Source of the DNA: CAZMNY01 sp964567745
GTDB lineage: Bacteria; Planctomycetota; Planctomycetia; Pirellulales; Pirellulaceae
Length of the DNA: 64,000 nucleotides
Direction of reading: 5' to 3'
NCBI GenBank assembly: GCA_964567745.1
Contig: CAZMNY010000004.1
Location: 1-64,000 of the forward strand
The notes under the pieces are model-generated. The model was not told the origin of the DNA. It did not search any database and worked only from the letters and a program-made list of their open reading frames with translations. How positions within the stretch are numbered: position 1 is the first letter of the stretch; each line of letters opens with the position of its first letter. The translations under genes and the position numbers were made by a program. Positions 8,132 through 17,347 of the stretch are shown here, piece by piece.

Positions 8132-8851
8132 AGGGAAGGGCGGTTCGTCATCGTTGAGTTCCGACAGTGCATTGCTCGCTGCCCGTTGCTCCGACTCCTT
8201 CTTGTTGCCCCCCCAAGCCGCAGTGTACAACTCGCCGCCGATCTGCGCCGCGACCTTGAAGCACTTGCTGTGGTCAGGGCCTTTTTCGTCGAGCAACTTA
8301 TAGACGGGCGTACTGGCGAATTCGCGCTGAGCTAATTGCTGCAGTTGAGACTTGAAGTTGCCAGCGCTGCGGTTTGCTTCCGCTTCGTCGATTTCCGGGC
8401 TGACAAATCGCGTGACGAAGCTCTTCGCTGGTTCATCGCCGCCGTCAAGATAGACAGCCGCAAGCAACGCTTCAAAGACATCGGCCAACAGAGACGGCGG
8501 TATCTTGGGTGAGGTCGCCATCCCTTTGCCGACAAACAGAAACTCGTCCAAGTCGTATCGCCTGCTGATTTTTGCGCACGTATGCCGGCTGACCACGACT
8601 GATTTTATTTTCGTGAGATCGCCTTCAAGGTAATCTGGGAAACGGCGGTACAACATTTCGCAGACTGCGGCGCCTAAAATCGCATCACCGAGAAACTCAA
8701 GGCGCTCGTTCGAAGCAAGCCGAGTTTCGGAGCCGGAAGCGTGAGTGAGGGCTGCTTGCAATAAATCGCGGTTGCGAAATTCGTAACCGATTCGCTCCTC
8801 GCAACGAGCCAAGTGCGCGGGCAAGTCCGGAACAGCAGTCGATTCCAGCAT
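8120..8851 (-). CDS. rnc: Ribonuclease III
   Basis: A 243-residue RNase III that cuts double-stranded RNA in rRNA processing and mRNA decay. The catalytic domain carries the family signature NERLEFLGDAILG at about 48-60, with the Mg-binding Glu and Asp residues. A second acidic cluster is in PPSLLADVFEALLAAVYLDGG (about 130-150). A double-stranded-RNA-binding domain occupies about 170-238 (FKSQLQQLAQREFASTPVYK, KCFKVAAQIGG, ESEQRAASNALSEL). The ATG at 8851 gives normal family length; an in-frame TTG at 8938 would add 29 residues without homology, so it is disfavoured. It is upstream of the PP-loop gene on the same strand, separated by the repeat cluster. Confidence 0.95.
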   Translation of the reverse strand: MLESTAVPDLPAHLARCEERIGYEFRNRDLLQAALTHASGSETRLASNERLEFLGDAILGAAVCEMLYRRFPDYLEGDLTKIKSVVVSRHTCAKISRRYDLDEFLFVGKGMATSPKIPPSLLADVFEALLAAVYLDGGDEPAKSFVTRFVSPEIDEAEANRSAGNFKSQLQQLAQREFASTPVYKLLDEKGPDHSKCFKVAAQIGGELYTAAWGGNKKESEQRAASNALSELNDDEPPFPAES

Positions 8852-9440
8852 CGGATGGACGACCTGAGTGGATTGTCGGTGCGAGCAACCCTTTGCTGCA
8901 CGGACCGAGATGGAATGTGTGGTGGGCGCTTTCAACAAAGCGCAGCACTTCTATGGTGTAAGCCGCCGATGCGGGCAGACTCGAAAGACACTCGCGGCGA
9001 GATTCGTCGCAAGGCTCTCGCGGCTGACCGTGACGGCGCCTTGAATGGCCTAAAACTAATCATTGCCCCAGCCATTGTCAATAAACTGTGCTTGTCCAAG
9101 ATCGCTCGCCAGCGTCGCCTGCCAAGCGGCGCATCTTCTGTCCTTCGCTGAGGTTCCGTCACGAGTGCCAGAGCGTTTCGCAAGGCCGCGTCACTGGCGG
9201 CTCCGACCCGCGTCATACCGAAAATGCCAGTCAAAACGACCTTCGGCACCCATCGGGTTCGCCGACGTTCTTACCCGAACGGACGACCGCCTGCTTGGCA
9301 AATCGGCGCCCAGGAACGAAACATTCCGTTTCATTAGCGGTTGAATTTGCAGACGCCGCCACTTGTCTCGCCCGTTGTCGCCGCGAACAATTGGCCGTCG
9401 ATCACCGCATGCAACTGAATCTCGAATGGTAACTGGGCCA
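8852..9440. other. Intergenic region between rnc and the HtrA-like gene
   Basis: This 590-base stretch lies between divergent genes and should contain both promoters. Several frames of about 100 codons cross it on both strands, but their translations are Arg/Ala-rich with no recognisable motif, so I treat them as chance. No terminator hairpin, tRNA or strong repeat is seen. Confidence 0.5.
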
Positions 9441-10610
9441 ATGCAAACCAATTCGCCAAACCGCACTCGACAATTCGATAGGTCGATTGACTTGCCTTTG
9501 CTAGGCCGAGCGCGGCGCCGAATCGCGATGATTCGCGGCTGCATCGCCGTCATGACCGCGTTAGTGCTCTTGAATTTCATGACGCCTGGCGCCAACGCAC
9601 AGCAGGACGCGATCGTTCAGGCAAAGAGTCTGTCTCGAGCGTTTCGGCATGCTGCCGGCAAAGCGAGCGCTTCGGTTGTGACGATCATTGCCAAGTCGCG
9701 TCCAGCGACTGAGGCGAAAATTCCGCCGCGTGTTCGGCAAATGCTCGCCGAGCTACCGAAGGACGCCGCTCGCCAGTCCAACCATGTTGGGTCCGGCGTC
9801 ATCATCTCAGCCGATGGCGTCATCATGACCAACCACCACGTTGTGCGTAATGCTTCGACCGTAACCGTACGTTTTCAAGATGGTGCCGAGACCACGGCGG
9901 AGCGAATCGTGAGCGACGAGGCAAGTGATATCGCCGTGCTACACGTGCGAACGAATCGCAAGTTGCTCGCGGCGAAACTATCGGATTCCGACAATCTCGA
10001 AATCGGCGATTGGGTGATTGCGATCGGCAGCCCCTTCGAACTGGAGACAACTGTCAGCGCGGGCATCATTAGCGGCAAGGGCCGCGGCATCAATAAGGTG
10101 CAGCGCGGACAACTTCTTCAAACCGACGCGGCCATCAACCCAGGCAACTCGGGCGGGCCGCTCGTGAATCTCGATGGCGAAGTGATCGGCATCAACACCG
10201 CGATTGCCAGCCTGAATGGCGGAAACCAAGGGATCGGTTTTGCCATCCCAGCCAATCGAGCTAAGTGGGTCGCGGAGGAATTGCTGAATTATGGGCGAGT
10301 CCGACGGGCCTTCTTGGGGATTCGCGTCGCCGATATCGACGCTGATCTCGGCCGAAGACTTGGCGTGCCGGCTCGAAATGGAGTGTGGGTTTACAACGTC
10401 GTTGCGGCAGGACCAGCGGCCCAAGCGGGCGTCGAAGAGGGCGACGTGATTACTCAGTTTGCTGGACGAGCCATTCGTTCCAAACGCGACTTGCAAGACA
10501 CAGTCGAGCAACGGCCAATCGGCTCGAAGCAAGTCGTCAAGGTTCGTCGCGGGAAGCAAGTCTTCACCGCCAAAGTCGTACTCAAATCGCACGATCAACT
10601 CGAGCAATAG
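9441..10610 (+). CDS. HtrA/DegP-like periplasmic serine protease, one PDZ domain
   Basis: A 389-residue protease or chaperone of the envelope stress type. A hydrophobic export segment (GCIAVMTALVLLNFMTPGANA) precedes a trypsin-like domain. The triad is His in MTNHHVV, Asp in SDIAVL and Ser in INPGNSGGPLVN. A single PDZ domain follows (AFLGIRVADID ... GPAAQAGVEEGDVITQFAG). Start is uncertain: ATG 9441 leaves a long basic n-region, while ATG 9528 (MIRGCIAV) gives a classic signal peptide and 360 residues. Neither has a clear SD. It ends one base from the convergent GlmU-like gene. Confidence 0.9.
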   Translation: MQTNSPNRTRQFDRSIDLPLLGRARRRIAMIRGCIAVMTALVLLNFMTPGANAQQDAIVQAKSLSRAFRHAAGKASASVVTIIAKSRPATEAKIPPRVRQMLAELPKDAARQSNHVGSGVIISADGVIMTNHHVVRNASTVTVRFQDGAETTAERIVSDEASDIAVLHVRTNRKLLAAKLSDSDNLEIGDWVIAIGSPFELETTVSAGIISGKGRGINKVQRGQLLQTDAAINPGNSGGPLVNLDGEVIGINTAIASLNGGNQGIGFAIPANRAKWVAEELLNYGRVRRAFLGIRVADIDADLGRRLGVPARNGVWVYNVVAAGPAAQAGVEEGDVITQFAGRAIRSKRDLQDTVEQRPIGSKQVVKVRRGKQVFTAKVVLKSHDQLEQ

Positions 10611-10611
10611 G

Positions 10612-11910
10612 CTACAGCGAAAGTGAATCGCCTGCGGGCCACTCGCGTTCGAATCGAGTGAGCTCGAACATCGCGCGAATCAACTCGAGATCGCATTCGC
10701 GTTGCGGCACATTGCGACGAACGAACATTCGCTGTTGAGTCGCCATCATAACCTCCTGCGGCAACTCGGCAACTTGCCCAAACAGGCGAGCGTAGTTGAC
10801 AAAACTGGGCACGTTTTCCGTGATGAATCCGTATGCCATGCTGCAGGCGCCGATCGTCTTCCCCGTAAAGATTCCGGTGTTGATCGCCGTCTTCGCGTAG
10901 TCGCCAATAATGCAGCCGACGAACTGCATTCCCGTTTTCACTTTGACGCCAGAGTATTCCATGTTCACGAGACCGTAGGTGTTCTTCAGGTCGCTGTTGC
11001 AAGTTCCGGCGCCCAAATTGATCCAGCTGCCTAGATAACTGTGTCCAAGAAAGCCGTAATGCTGTTTGTTCGTATAGGGCTCGATAATCGACGCCTCAAC
11101 TTCACCGCCGATCTTGGTGGTGTGTCCTATCGAGACGCCGTCCTTCAGCGCGGCATGCTCGATCACTCGCGCCTTCGGCCCAACGTAGGCTGGCCCGCTC
11201 AGGTAGCAATAGGGGCCAATCGACGCCTCTAGGTCCAACAAGATCGGGCCATCTGACGTGTCACTAACGATATAGTCAGCCAGTTTGACGCCTTCGGCCG
11301 CGAAGACGCCGTCGCGAATTTCTTCGAAACGCCCGGTTCGCAGACGCTCGTCAAGGTTCGGGCGCAGCAATTCCATATTGGCTCGAACGACGTCGTGAGG
11401 GTACTTGAACAAAGCCGACTCAACTCGACCTGCCGCGAATGGGCTGGCAGCGTCGATCGGGGTTGCGAAGTCCTTGGTCCAATCGATCAGACTTGCATTG
11501 ATTGATTTCGGCAGCCATGCGCTCGGTTCCGCCGCCTCAGCCGGCAACCGCGGAAGAACGGCCGCGACAACGACGTCTCCGTCGAGCGCGACGAACGGCT
11601 CGTTCTTGACCGCCAAGTTCTTGAGCTCGTCCATGGTCTGGGTCGAGGGGGCCAATCTGGCATTCAAACAAATCCAAGGTTGTGAGATACGCTCTCCGAT
11701 CTTGGCCGAATCGAAAGCGGTCAGTTGAGAAAAATCGAAGCGCTCGATGTCAGCCATATGGCGTCGAACGATGGAAAAAGCGTTCGGAGCAATCTCACTC
11801 AGTCGATCGACAAGTCGAAAGCTGCCACAGGAAATTGCGTAACAGGCGCGCCCGATGGTAATCGGATAGAGTTGCCGCGCTCGATCATCTTCAAAAACAA
11901 GCCAGTTCAT
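10612..11910 (-). CDS. GlmU-like sugar nucleotidyltransferase with left-handed beta-helix
   Basis: A 432-residue two-domain protein. The N-terminal half (1-190) resembles the divergent nucleotidyltransferase of alternative GlmU proteins: MNWLVFEDDRARQLYPIT replaces the usual LAAGxGTRM loop, and NARLAPS and PFVALDGDVV follow. The C-terminal half (about 215-400) is a hexapeptide-repeat beta-helix with YVGPKARVIEHAALKDGVSIG, KIGGEVEASIIEPY, GSWINLGAGTCNSDLKNTYG and IGDYAKTAINTGIFTG. By family this suggests UDP-GlcNAc or related sugar-nucleotide synthesis for the envelope, with N-terminal activity and C-terminal acyltransfer. ATG at 11910 is preceded by AAGGA five bases upstream. Confidence 0.82.
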   Translation of the reverse strand: MNWLVFEDDRARQLYPITIGRACYAISCGSFRLVDRLSEIAPNAFSIVRRHMADIERFDFSQLTAFDSAKIGERISQPWICLNARLAPSTQTMDELKNLAVKNEPFVALDGDVVVAAVLPRLPAEAAEPSAWLPKSINASLIDWTKDFATPIDAASPFAAGRVESALFKYPHDVVRANMELLRPNLDERLRTGRFEEIRDGVFAAEGVKLADYIVSDTSDGPILLDLEASIGPYCYLSGPAYVGPKARVIEHAALKDGVSIGHTTKIGGEVEASIIEPYTNKQHYGFLGHSYLGSWINLGAGTCNSDLKNTYGLVNMEYSGVKVKTGMQFVGCIIGDYAKTAINTGIFTGKTIGACSMAYGFITENVPSFVNYARLFGQVAELPQEVMMATQQRMFVRRNVPQRECDLELIRAMFELTRFEREWPAGDSLSL

Positions 11911-12001
11911 AGTCGTCCTTGTCCATGCAGCTGGAAGCCCCAGTCAATCGCGTCAGGCAACGAATGTGTGACGCCCATGCTCCGGAGACTATTTTGAGAA
12001 A

Positions 12002-12286
12002 CTAATGGCGTTCCTGGAAGACGAATTCCATCGGTTGTGGAATCCGGAGGTTGTATTTTTCATCGAATTCGTCGTCGCTCATCACCAACAGCATCATGCC
12101 TTCGACCAAGCTGACAACGCCGCCGACACAGAAACAACTCAACATCAACAGCAACAGGCCGGCCGTATTTGACCCGAGGTAGTAGTGATGCGCTCCGAAT
12201 GGTGCCAGCAACAACGCCAACGCTGCAGCGGTTAACTTGCTCTTCTTGCGCGGAATCGCGTCGGACAAATTTGAATCGGACGACAT
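12002..12286 (-). CDS. TM2 domain membrane protein
   Basis: A 94-residue protein. A short polar N-terminus with the basic stretch PRKKSK leads into a TM2 domain: helix one (TAAALALLLAPFGAHHYYLG), a short turn, and helix two (AGLLLLMLSCFCVGGVVSLVEGMMLLV). The hydrophilic tail (SDDEFDEKYN) is typical, with the acidic DEFxxKYN block. The family is common in bacteria, and its function is not established. It stands between the GlmU-like and PQQ-protein genes on the same strand, with about 70-90 bp on each side. Confidence 0.88.
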   Translation of the reverse strand: MSSDSNLSDAIPRKKSKLTAAALALLLAPFGAHHYYLGSNTAGLLLLMLSCFCVGGVVSLVEGMMLLVMSDDEFDEKYNLRIPQPMEFVFQERH

Positions 12287-12357
12287 AGCGAACCGTTACC
12301 TCAATGATTCCTCGCCGCTAAGCGACTGCTGCCGTTAAACGTCGCACGAGGGCCGCG

Positions 12358-15354
12358 CTAATTCGACTCGCCTTGCAACGCAAACCATGCTCGGTTGAGA
12401 TAGCTGCAGCGACAACCGGCCGAGGCGTCGGGAACGAGCACGACTCCACCTGCCGGGATGACGTTTACCCAGCAACCAGGACGAACTCCGCCAAAGTTTT
12501 CGGTTTGCTCCTGAGTCTCAATGTCAAAATAACCCAGTGTCGCTGAGCGGAAGAGCATCATGTTTTTGCTGCTGGCCAGAATCCCGCAACCATACGATCG
12601 TTTGAAATCGAAAGGCCTCGTCGCACCGGTCAACAAGTCCCATGCTCCGCCCTGAGCGTAAACCGTGGAGCCGTTAATCATGGGCCGTGACTCGTATTTG
12701 ACTTTGTTATCCCACAGTCGCTTGCCGTTGGCCGCTTGAAACACCGCCATTCGGCCGCCAACTTCCGATGCCAATCGGAACCGGGTCGGCTGATAGCTCA
12801 TCAGCAACGCGTCATGCTCTTCGCTCACGGCGAGCAGCGTCCCGTAGATTTCTTTCTCGTTGGACCAATTCAACTCGCCTGTTTTCGAGTTGATCGATAC
12901 GAGACGTCCTAATTCGTGCGGCTTTGTCTTCTTAGGGCGTTTCTCTCGGTCTGAGAGACTGAGCGGCCGGTCGATCAAATAGACGTTGCCACCGGCGATT
13001 GCGATCGCGTTATGTCGAATTGAGTCCTTGGCCTCGTAGTGCCAGAGTTGCTTCCCTGATTCCGCGTCCAACGCAAATAGACTCTTCGACTCGGTGAGGA
13101 GCCGTTTCATATCGCCGGTGGAGGCGACATAGCGATATGTCACGATGTGTTCTTGGTTGGCGACCGACCCGTAGAGGACGCCGTCGACGCATGCGATATA
13201 GCCCCAGACGCCTGGTTTGCCCTGCTGATTCTGCGGCGTTCGAAACTCTCTCTGTAGCGTGCCGGTCTTGGCGTCTAACTTAAGACAACGTTCACCATCG
13301 CGAACGAAGATGCTGCCATCATGGACGCAGAAGTTGCTGCCCGTTCCGGCTGTTCCCATCAATTCATCGCCGTCGTAGGCCGCCAACAAACCCTTGATGT
13401 CATATCGCCAGAGCTCGTGGCCGTTGTAAGAATCGACAGCGACGATTCCATTGATACCCTGATGAAGCAAGAGCCCGCGATGGAACAACGGCGCCGGAGC
13501 GCGGCCATGTCGTTGAGGCACGTCGATGTCGACATCGCGGAACCAAAGCATTCCCAATCGCCCTTCGACCAAGGCATCCTCGCTGTTGAGAGTATTGGCC
13601 GCGTTGGCGTATTGGTGGGTCCAACTGCCCGCACCTTCAAGGGCTTCGCGAACGGTCGTTTTCATCGAGCCGGGGGCGCCAACACAAATGACTCCGCCAT
13701 AAGGCCGCTGCAATCGTTCGATCTCTTTGCCCAGGCCATTCACGTTGTCACCGAGGACGGATCGCCCAGAAACGACGAGATTGGCGAAGTATTTTGGATA
13801 GCCGGTTTCGTTGAGGTCTCGGAGTTGCACGATGACTCGTGAACCGTAGACGCCGGCATTGATTAGATTGCGTCGCGCGAGATTTACTTTTTCGAGAGTG
13901 TCTTCGACGGCGTAGACTCGCAAGCCCGTTTGCTTGGCCAACTCGATCGCAAGGTTGCCATCGCCGCAGCCCAGGTCGAGACAAAAGCCTGAATTGATTG
14001 CGGACTTCTCGACGATCTCGCTAGCTGCCTTTTTGAATAGGTCACTGTTTTCGAGCGGCGGCGCATCAAACGAGGGCGCATTTTTAGGCGCCACGGTGCC
14101 CGGAGCTCCGAAACAATGGACTCGCCCGCGGTCGGTGCTGACAAGAAGTTTGTCGTCGCTGATTGCGAGACCGTAGGCGACGCCGTCCACTTCAAGCGAC
14201 GCCACGACCTTCATCAGTTTCGAGTCGATCACGTCAACTCGCCCGTCGCCGCCCGATACGATCTTGTCGCCGGCAACGATCAGCGACGCCCCGCTCGTTG
14301 CGTCGTCAACTTTGCCAAGTAACTTCAAGCCTTTCGATTTGACTGGCTTGCCTTTTCGATCGGGCTTGACGACATCTTGCCACTGGTAGATGGCCACCGC
14401 GTTCTTTTCGGCTTGCGCGATTCCATTACGTGTGGCCGCCACCGGCCCGCTTTTTAGATTCGCGAGTTTTTGCCCGCTCGCGGAATCAAACGTCAGGCCG
14501 CTATTGAAGAACATGTCGCCAATCGCCATCGTCGGAGCGCCGCCGTTGTGGCCATACTTTTGCAAGTGGAAATACTTAAACTTGCCTGTGAGGCGATCGA
14601 ACGCCGCCGGAACGGCTCGGCCAGTGGGTACGAAAAGATTGTCGCCGGACGCCACAAGATAGCCTTGCGCGGAAACGCCGCTCTTTGCGGAGGCGCCGCC
14701 GTGAGGCTGAGGCATGTAGATGGCGCCCGAGTCGTCGTTCTTCCAAATCTCTCTGCCGGTCGCGGCATCCAATGCGTAGAGATAGATTCCGTCCGAAGGC
14801 CATATGCCTGCGGCGAAATAGACCACGTCGCCCATCAGAGCCGGTCCGCCGCGCGCCGGCCACTTCGAGATCAAGCGTTCGTTCCCGAGGATCGACCGAT
14901 GATCTGGTCCGCCTCTCTTTTTCCAAACGACTTTCCCACTGGTCGCGTCCAACGCGTACAGGAAGCCGTCATCGCTGGCGGCAATAACTCGGTCGCGCCA
15001 AATGACTGGGGCGAATCGAATCGGAGCGTCCGTATAGTACGACCAGAGATTCTGGCCGCTCTGCAAGCTCAATGCGTGAATTCCGCCATCAACGGAGCTG
15101 CCGAAGAAGACCTTGCCGTCGGCCATGACCGTGTGGAATGCGCGATCGAATCGCATGCGGTCGCTGCGAGGCCAAGCGGGTTGCGGAGCGTCGGCGGACT
15201 GGTGGGTCCATCGCAAGGCGAGTTTCGACGGCAGTTCGCCTTCGGAAAATCCAGTCCTCGCCGCGCTCGCTCGAAATGTCGACCAATTCGCCGCCTCGAT
15301 TGACGACGTGGTGATTAACAGGATGGTGATGCATAGGAAACGTTGGACGAACAA
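12358..15354 (-). CDS. Secreted PQQ-like beta-propeller protein with an inserted SAM methyltransferase domain
   Basis: About 998 residues. The start is placed at TTG 15354 because GGAAGGAG lies six bases upstream and it gives a direct signal peptide (FVQRFLCITILLITTSSIEA); ATG 15396 would add 14 residues. Residues about 22-420 and 620-998 are PQQ/WD-like propeller blades (GGIHALSLQSGQNLWSY, LYALDATSGKVVWK, IYLYALDAATGREIWK, LFALDAESGKQLWHYEA). Between them, about 435-590, is a class-I methyltransferase fold with motif I GFCLDLGCGDGNLAIELA, motif II LRVYAVED, then ARRNLINAG and FANLVVSGR. The C-terminus has several Cys (SYGCG, GCWVNVIPAGG, AGCRCSYLN). Secretion together with a SAM-binding site is odd. 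Paralogous to 17348-20224. Confidence 0.85.
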   Translation of the reverse strand: MFVQRFLCITILLITTSSIEAANWSTFRASAARTGFSEGELPSKLALRWTHQSADAPQPAWPRSDRMRFDRAFHTVMADGKVFFGSSVDGGIHALSLQSGQNLWSYYTDAPIRFAPVIWRDRVIAASDDGFLYALDATSGKVVWKKRGGPDHRSILGNERLISKWPARGGPALMGDVVYFAAGIWPSDGIYLYALDAATGREIWKNDDSGAIYMPQPHGGASAKSGVSAQGYLVASGDNLFVPTGRAVPAAFDRLTGKFKYFHLQKYGHNGGAPTMAIGDMFFNSGLTFDSASGQKLANLKSGPVAATRNGIAQAEKNAVAIYQWQDVVKPDRKGKPVKSKGLKLLGKVDDATSGASLIVAGDKIVSGGDGRVDVIDSKLMKVVASLEVDGVAYGLAISDDKLLVSTDRGRVHCFGAPGTVAPKNAPSFDAPPLENSDLFKKAASEIVEKSAINSGFCLDLGCGDGNLAIELAKQTGLRVYAVEDTLEKVNLARRNLINAGVYGSRVIVQLRDLNETGYPKYFANLVVSGRSVLGDNVNGLGKEIERLQRPYGGVICVGAPGSMKTTVREALEGAGSWTHQYANAANTLNSEDALVEGRLGMLWFRDVDIDVPQRHGRAPAPLFHRGLLLHQGINGIVAVDSYNGHELWRYDIKGLLAAYDGDELMGTAGTGSNFCVHDGSIFVRDGERCLKLDAKTGTLQREFRTPQNQQGKPGVWGYIACVDGVLYGSVANQEHIVTYRYVASTGDMKRLLTESKSLFALDAESGKQLWHYEAKDSIRHNAIAIAGGNVYLIDRPLSLSDREKRPKKTKPHELGRLVSINSKTGELNWSNEKEIYGTLLAVSEEHDALLMSYQPTRFRLASEVGGRMAVFQAANGKRLWDNKVKYESRPMINGSTVYAQGGAWDLLTGATRPFDFKRSYGCGILASSKNMMLFRSATLGYFDIETQEQTENFGGVRPGCWVNVIPAGGVVLVPDASAGCRCSYLNRAWFALQGESN

Positions 15355-15435
15355 GGGATTCTCCTTCCAAACGAATGGGCGACCAACCGAAATCATACCA
15401 ACGATGCCTAAGAGTAGCCACGATCTCTGCTGAGC

Positions 15436-16236
15436 CTACTTGCGTTCAAAGGAATAGGCAGCCCAGAAACTCTCCCAATCGATATCGTCGCGGTGCTTGC
15501 ATCTTTGCATATGGACCAGCCGAATCAGCCAGACGCCGGATCGGTTGAGTTGGAATCGAACCTGCCCGTTCTTGTCCGTCCGCAGTTCCTTCGTTTTCAC
15601 GTCCTCGCCCTTGCGATTGAGTGCGGCGACCATCGCGTCTGCCAGTGGCTTGCCATCGAAGAGAATGGAAACCGTCACTTGCTTCGTGCTCGAGGCGCTG
15701 GGATCGGTCTGAGGAACGATCTCAAGTCGATGGCCGAGCTTGCGTTTGAAAACTTCATCCCGCTTCGAGTCGACTTGGACGAGCGCCTTGAGATAACGTC
15801 GATATCGCTCGCGCCCGGCTGTCTTGTCTTCACCGGCGTCTTTTCGGACCTTGACGATTCGTCCAAGTCCTTCATGCTCGAGATAGCTGTTAAATTTCGC
15901 CGCTTCGATTTCGATGTGCGCCCAGTCTCGCTCCATCGCGACCAAATGGCCGCCGGCTCGCTTCGCCTGAATACGGCCAGCAGGTCGTTCGCCATCCTTC
16001 GCAGTTCGCGCGAGGTCGGCCTTTGAGCCGTGTCCTATCAGCTGAAACTTGACCGTCATTTTTGCTTGATACGGCCGCTCCGACTCGCTGACGAAATGGT
16101 CACCCACAAACAGATGGACCATGGTCGACTCGCCGCTCTCGAGCGAAAACGAATCGGGCTGCATCCAGTAGTCATGAGCCTGCGCGAAAGAACCCGCAAA
16201 GAGAATCATGCTGAAAACGATGGCTGTTCGAGGCAT
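15436..16236 (-). CDS. DUF4198-like secreted protein
   Basis: A 266-residue exported protein. The signal peptide (MPRTAIVFSMILFAGSFAQA) is followed at the mature N-terminus by HDYWMQPDSFSLESGES, which is characteristic of DUF4198 proteins, where the N-terminal His has been suggested to bind metal. An Ig-like beta domain with VTVSILFDGKPLADAMVAAL and TDKNGQVRFQLNRSGVWLIR closes the protein. The family is often near metal-uptake or PVC secreted genes. AGGA lies seven bases before the ATG. It precedes the PQQ-methyltransferase gene on the same strand by about 80 bp and may be co-transcribed. Confidence 0.78.
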   Translation of the reverse strand: MPRTAIVFSMILFAGSFAQAHDYWMQPDSFSLESGESTMVHLFVGDHFVSESERPYQAKMTVKFQLIGHGSKADLARTAKDGERPAGRIQAKRAGGHLVAMERDWAHIEIEAAKFNSYLEHEGLGRIVKVRKDAGEDKTAGRERYRRYLKALVQVDSKRDEVFKRKLGHRLEIVPQTDPSASSTKQVTVSILFDGKPLADAMVAALNRKGEDVKTKELRTDKNGQVRFQLNRSGVWLIRLVHMQRCKHRDDIDWESFWAAYSFERK

Positions 16237-16412
16237 TGTCTGTTCCTGTCGCCGGTCAATAAGTTGCGGGATACAATGAGCTCAAAAGTGAGGGGAGAGA
16301 CGTCCCGGGAAAACGTCCAACAGAATAGCCGATCTGGGCGCGCCGTGCGGACACGGACGAGGATTTTCCCAGTTTGTCGACATCGCCGTGCGAGCCCAAC
16401 TGGAGAATCGTC

Positions 16413-17219
16413 GTGACGACTCAAGTTCCCGACTTTGAGCGAAGTTATTTTCGCTTCTATTTGGACTTTGAAAACCGGCAAGTCGGGTCCGTTTCGCACA
16501 AACCGCCAACGCGAACGAACCGAGTGCGAGTGTCTCTCGAGTCAGTTTGTCGCGTACGCCATCGCTCGTCAGATCGGACGACGATCTATGCGCTCTCGGC
16601 AGCCTGCCGTACGGAACGAGTCGGCGCTGGACGCGGCGAGTTGTGGATCAAACCGAACGCTGAGTGCATCTTCTTGTGTTCCGACGATGGTCAAGTTGGC
16701 ATTTTCAAAAACTGGCACATCAAGAATCCTGGCGTGATGCTCTATCCCGAGTCGTTGGGGCCGCAGCCGGAGCGTCAGCTGTTTCGCGCCCAAGAGAATT
16801 TCGACGAGACGTCGCTCGACCTTCGCACCGTTCCCGCTCACCCGCTAACCGATTTTGAACATGTGGCGGACGTAATTCACGGAGCTCGCCCGATCGTTTC
16901 GCGTATCGAGTATGCCGATGGCGACTTCGACGTCCGCATCGAGCAGCCCGTCAAGACAATCAATCTTGCCGAGAAAGACCGACTGCACCAAACCGATACT
17001 GGTCCCATCATTCTCCCCGATCTGTGCGACTCTCGTTTGAAAGAGAACGAATTGGAGATTGGTGTTTTTGACCTTGCTTTCTCGGCGTGGAACGCACCCG
17101 ATTGGGCGGAATTCGTCATTCGCTCGCCACTATCAATCTCGGACGGAGTATCGGTCAATCACTATGACCGCACTCGCACTATCGAACGCACTCGCAACAC
17201 GTTGTTAGCCGTCGAATAG
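16413..17219 (+). CDS. Hypothetical protein, 268 aa
   Basis: I do not recognise the family. GTG at 16413 is chosen because GGAG lies seven bases upstream; an in-frame ATG at 16374 would add 13 residues. The protein starts TTQVPDFERSYFRFYLDFEN and is soluble, with no signal peptide or TM segment. It contains many beta-prone stretches, such as GELWIKPNAECIFLCSDDGQVGIFKNWHI. It is acidic and mixed in composition, with normal codon use for the window. It is divergent from the DUF4198 gene (about 175 bp) and 128 bp upstream of the second PQQ-propeller gene. Confidence 0.7.
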   Translation: MTTQVPDFERSYFRFYLDFENRQVGSVSHKPPTRTNRVRVSLESVCRVRHRSSDRTTIYALSAACRTERVGAGRGELWIKPNAECIFLCSDDGQVGIFKNWHIKNPGVMLYPESLGPQPERQLFRAQENFDETSLDLRTVPAHPLTDFEHVADVIHGARPIVSRIEYADGDFDVRIEQPVKTINLAEKDRLHQTDTGPIILPDLCDSRLKENELEIGVFDLAFSAWNAPDWAEFVIRSPLSISDGVSVNHYDRTRTIERTRNTLLAVE

Positions 17220-17347
17220 GAACGATGCCACGCGCTACCTCGCCGCCTGCTCAATCGAATGGCGGCGTGGCTGGTGAGACAATAGAATGCTAGGAGATCG
17301 CTAACATTGCGGTTGTCATCGCCGATTAATCTCTTTGAGGATTTAGA

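Noticed and set aside
8932..9249. 105-codon minus frame between rnc and the HtrA-like gene
   Set aside because: Arg-rich translation, no motif or SD, and overlapping frames on the other strand are equally long.
14470..15303. 277-codon plus frame
   Set aside because: Shadow of the PQQ-methyltransferase gene on the minus strand.
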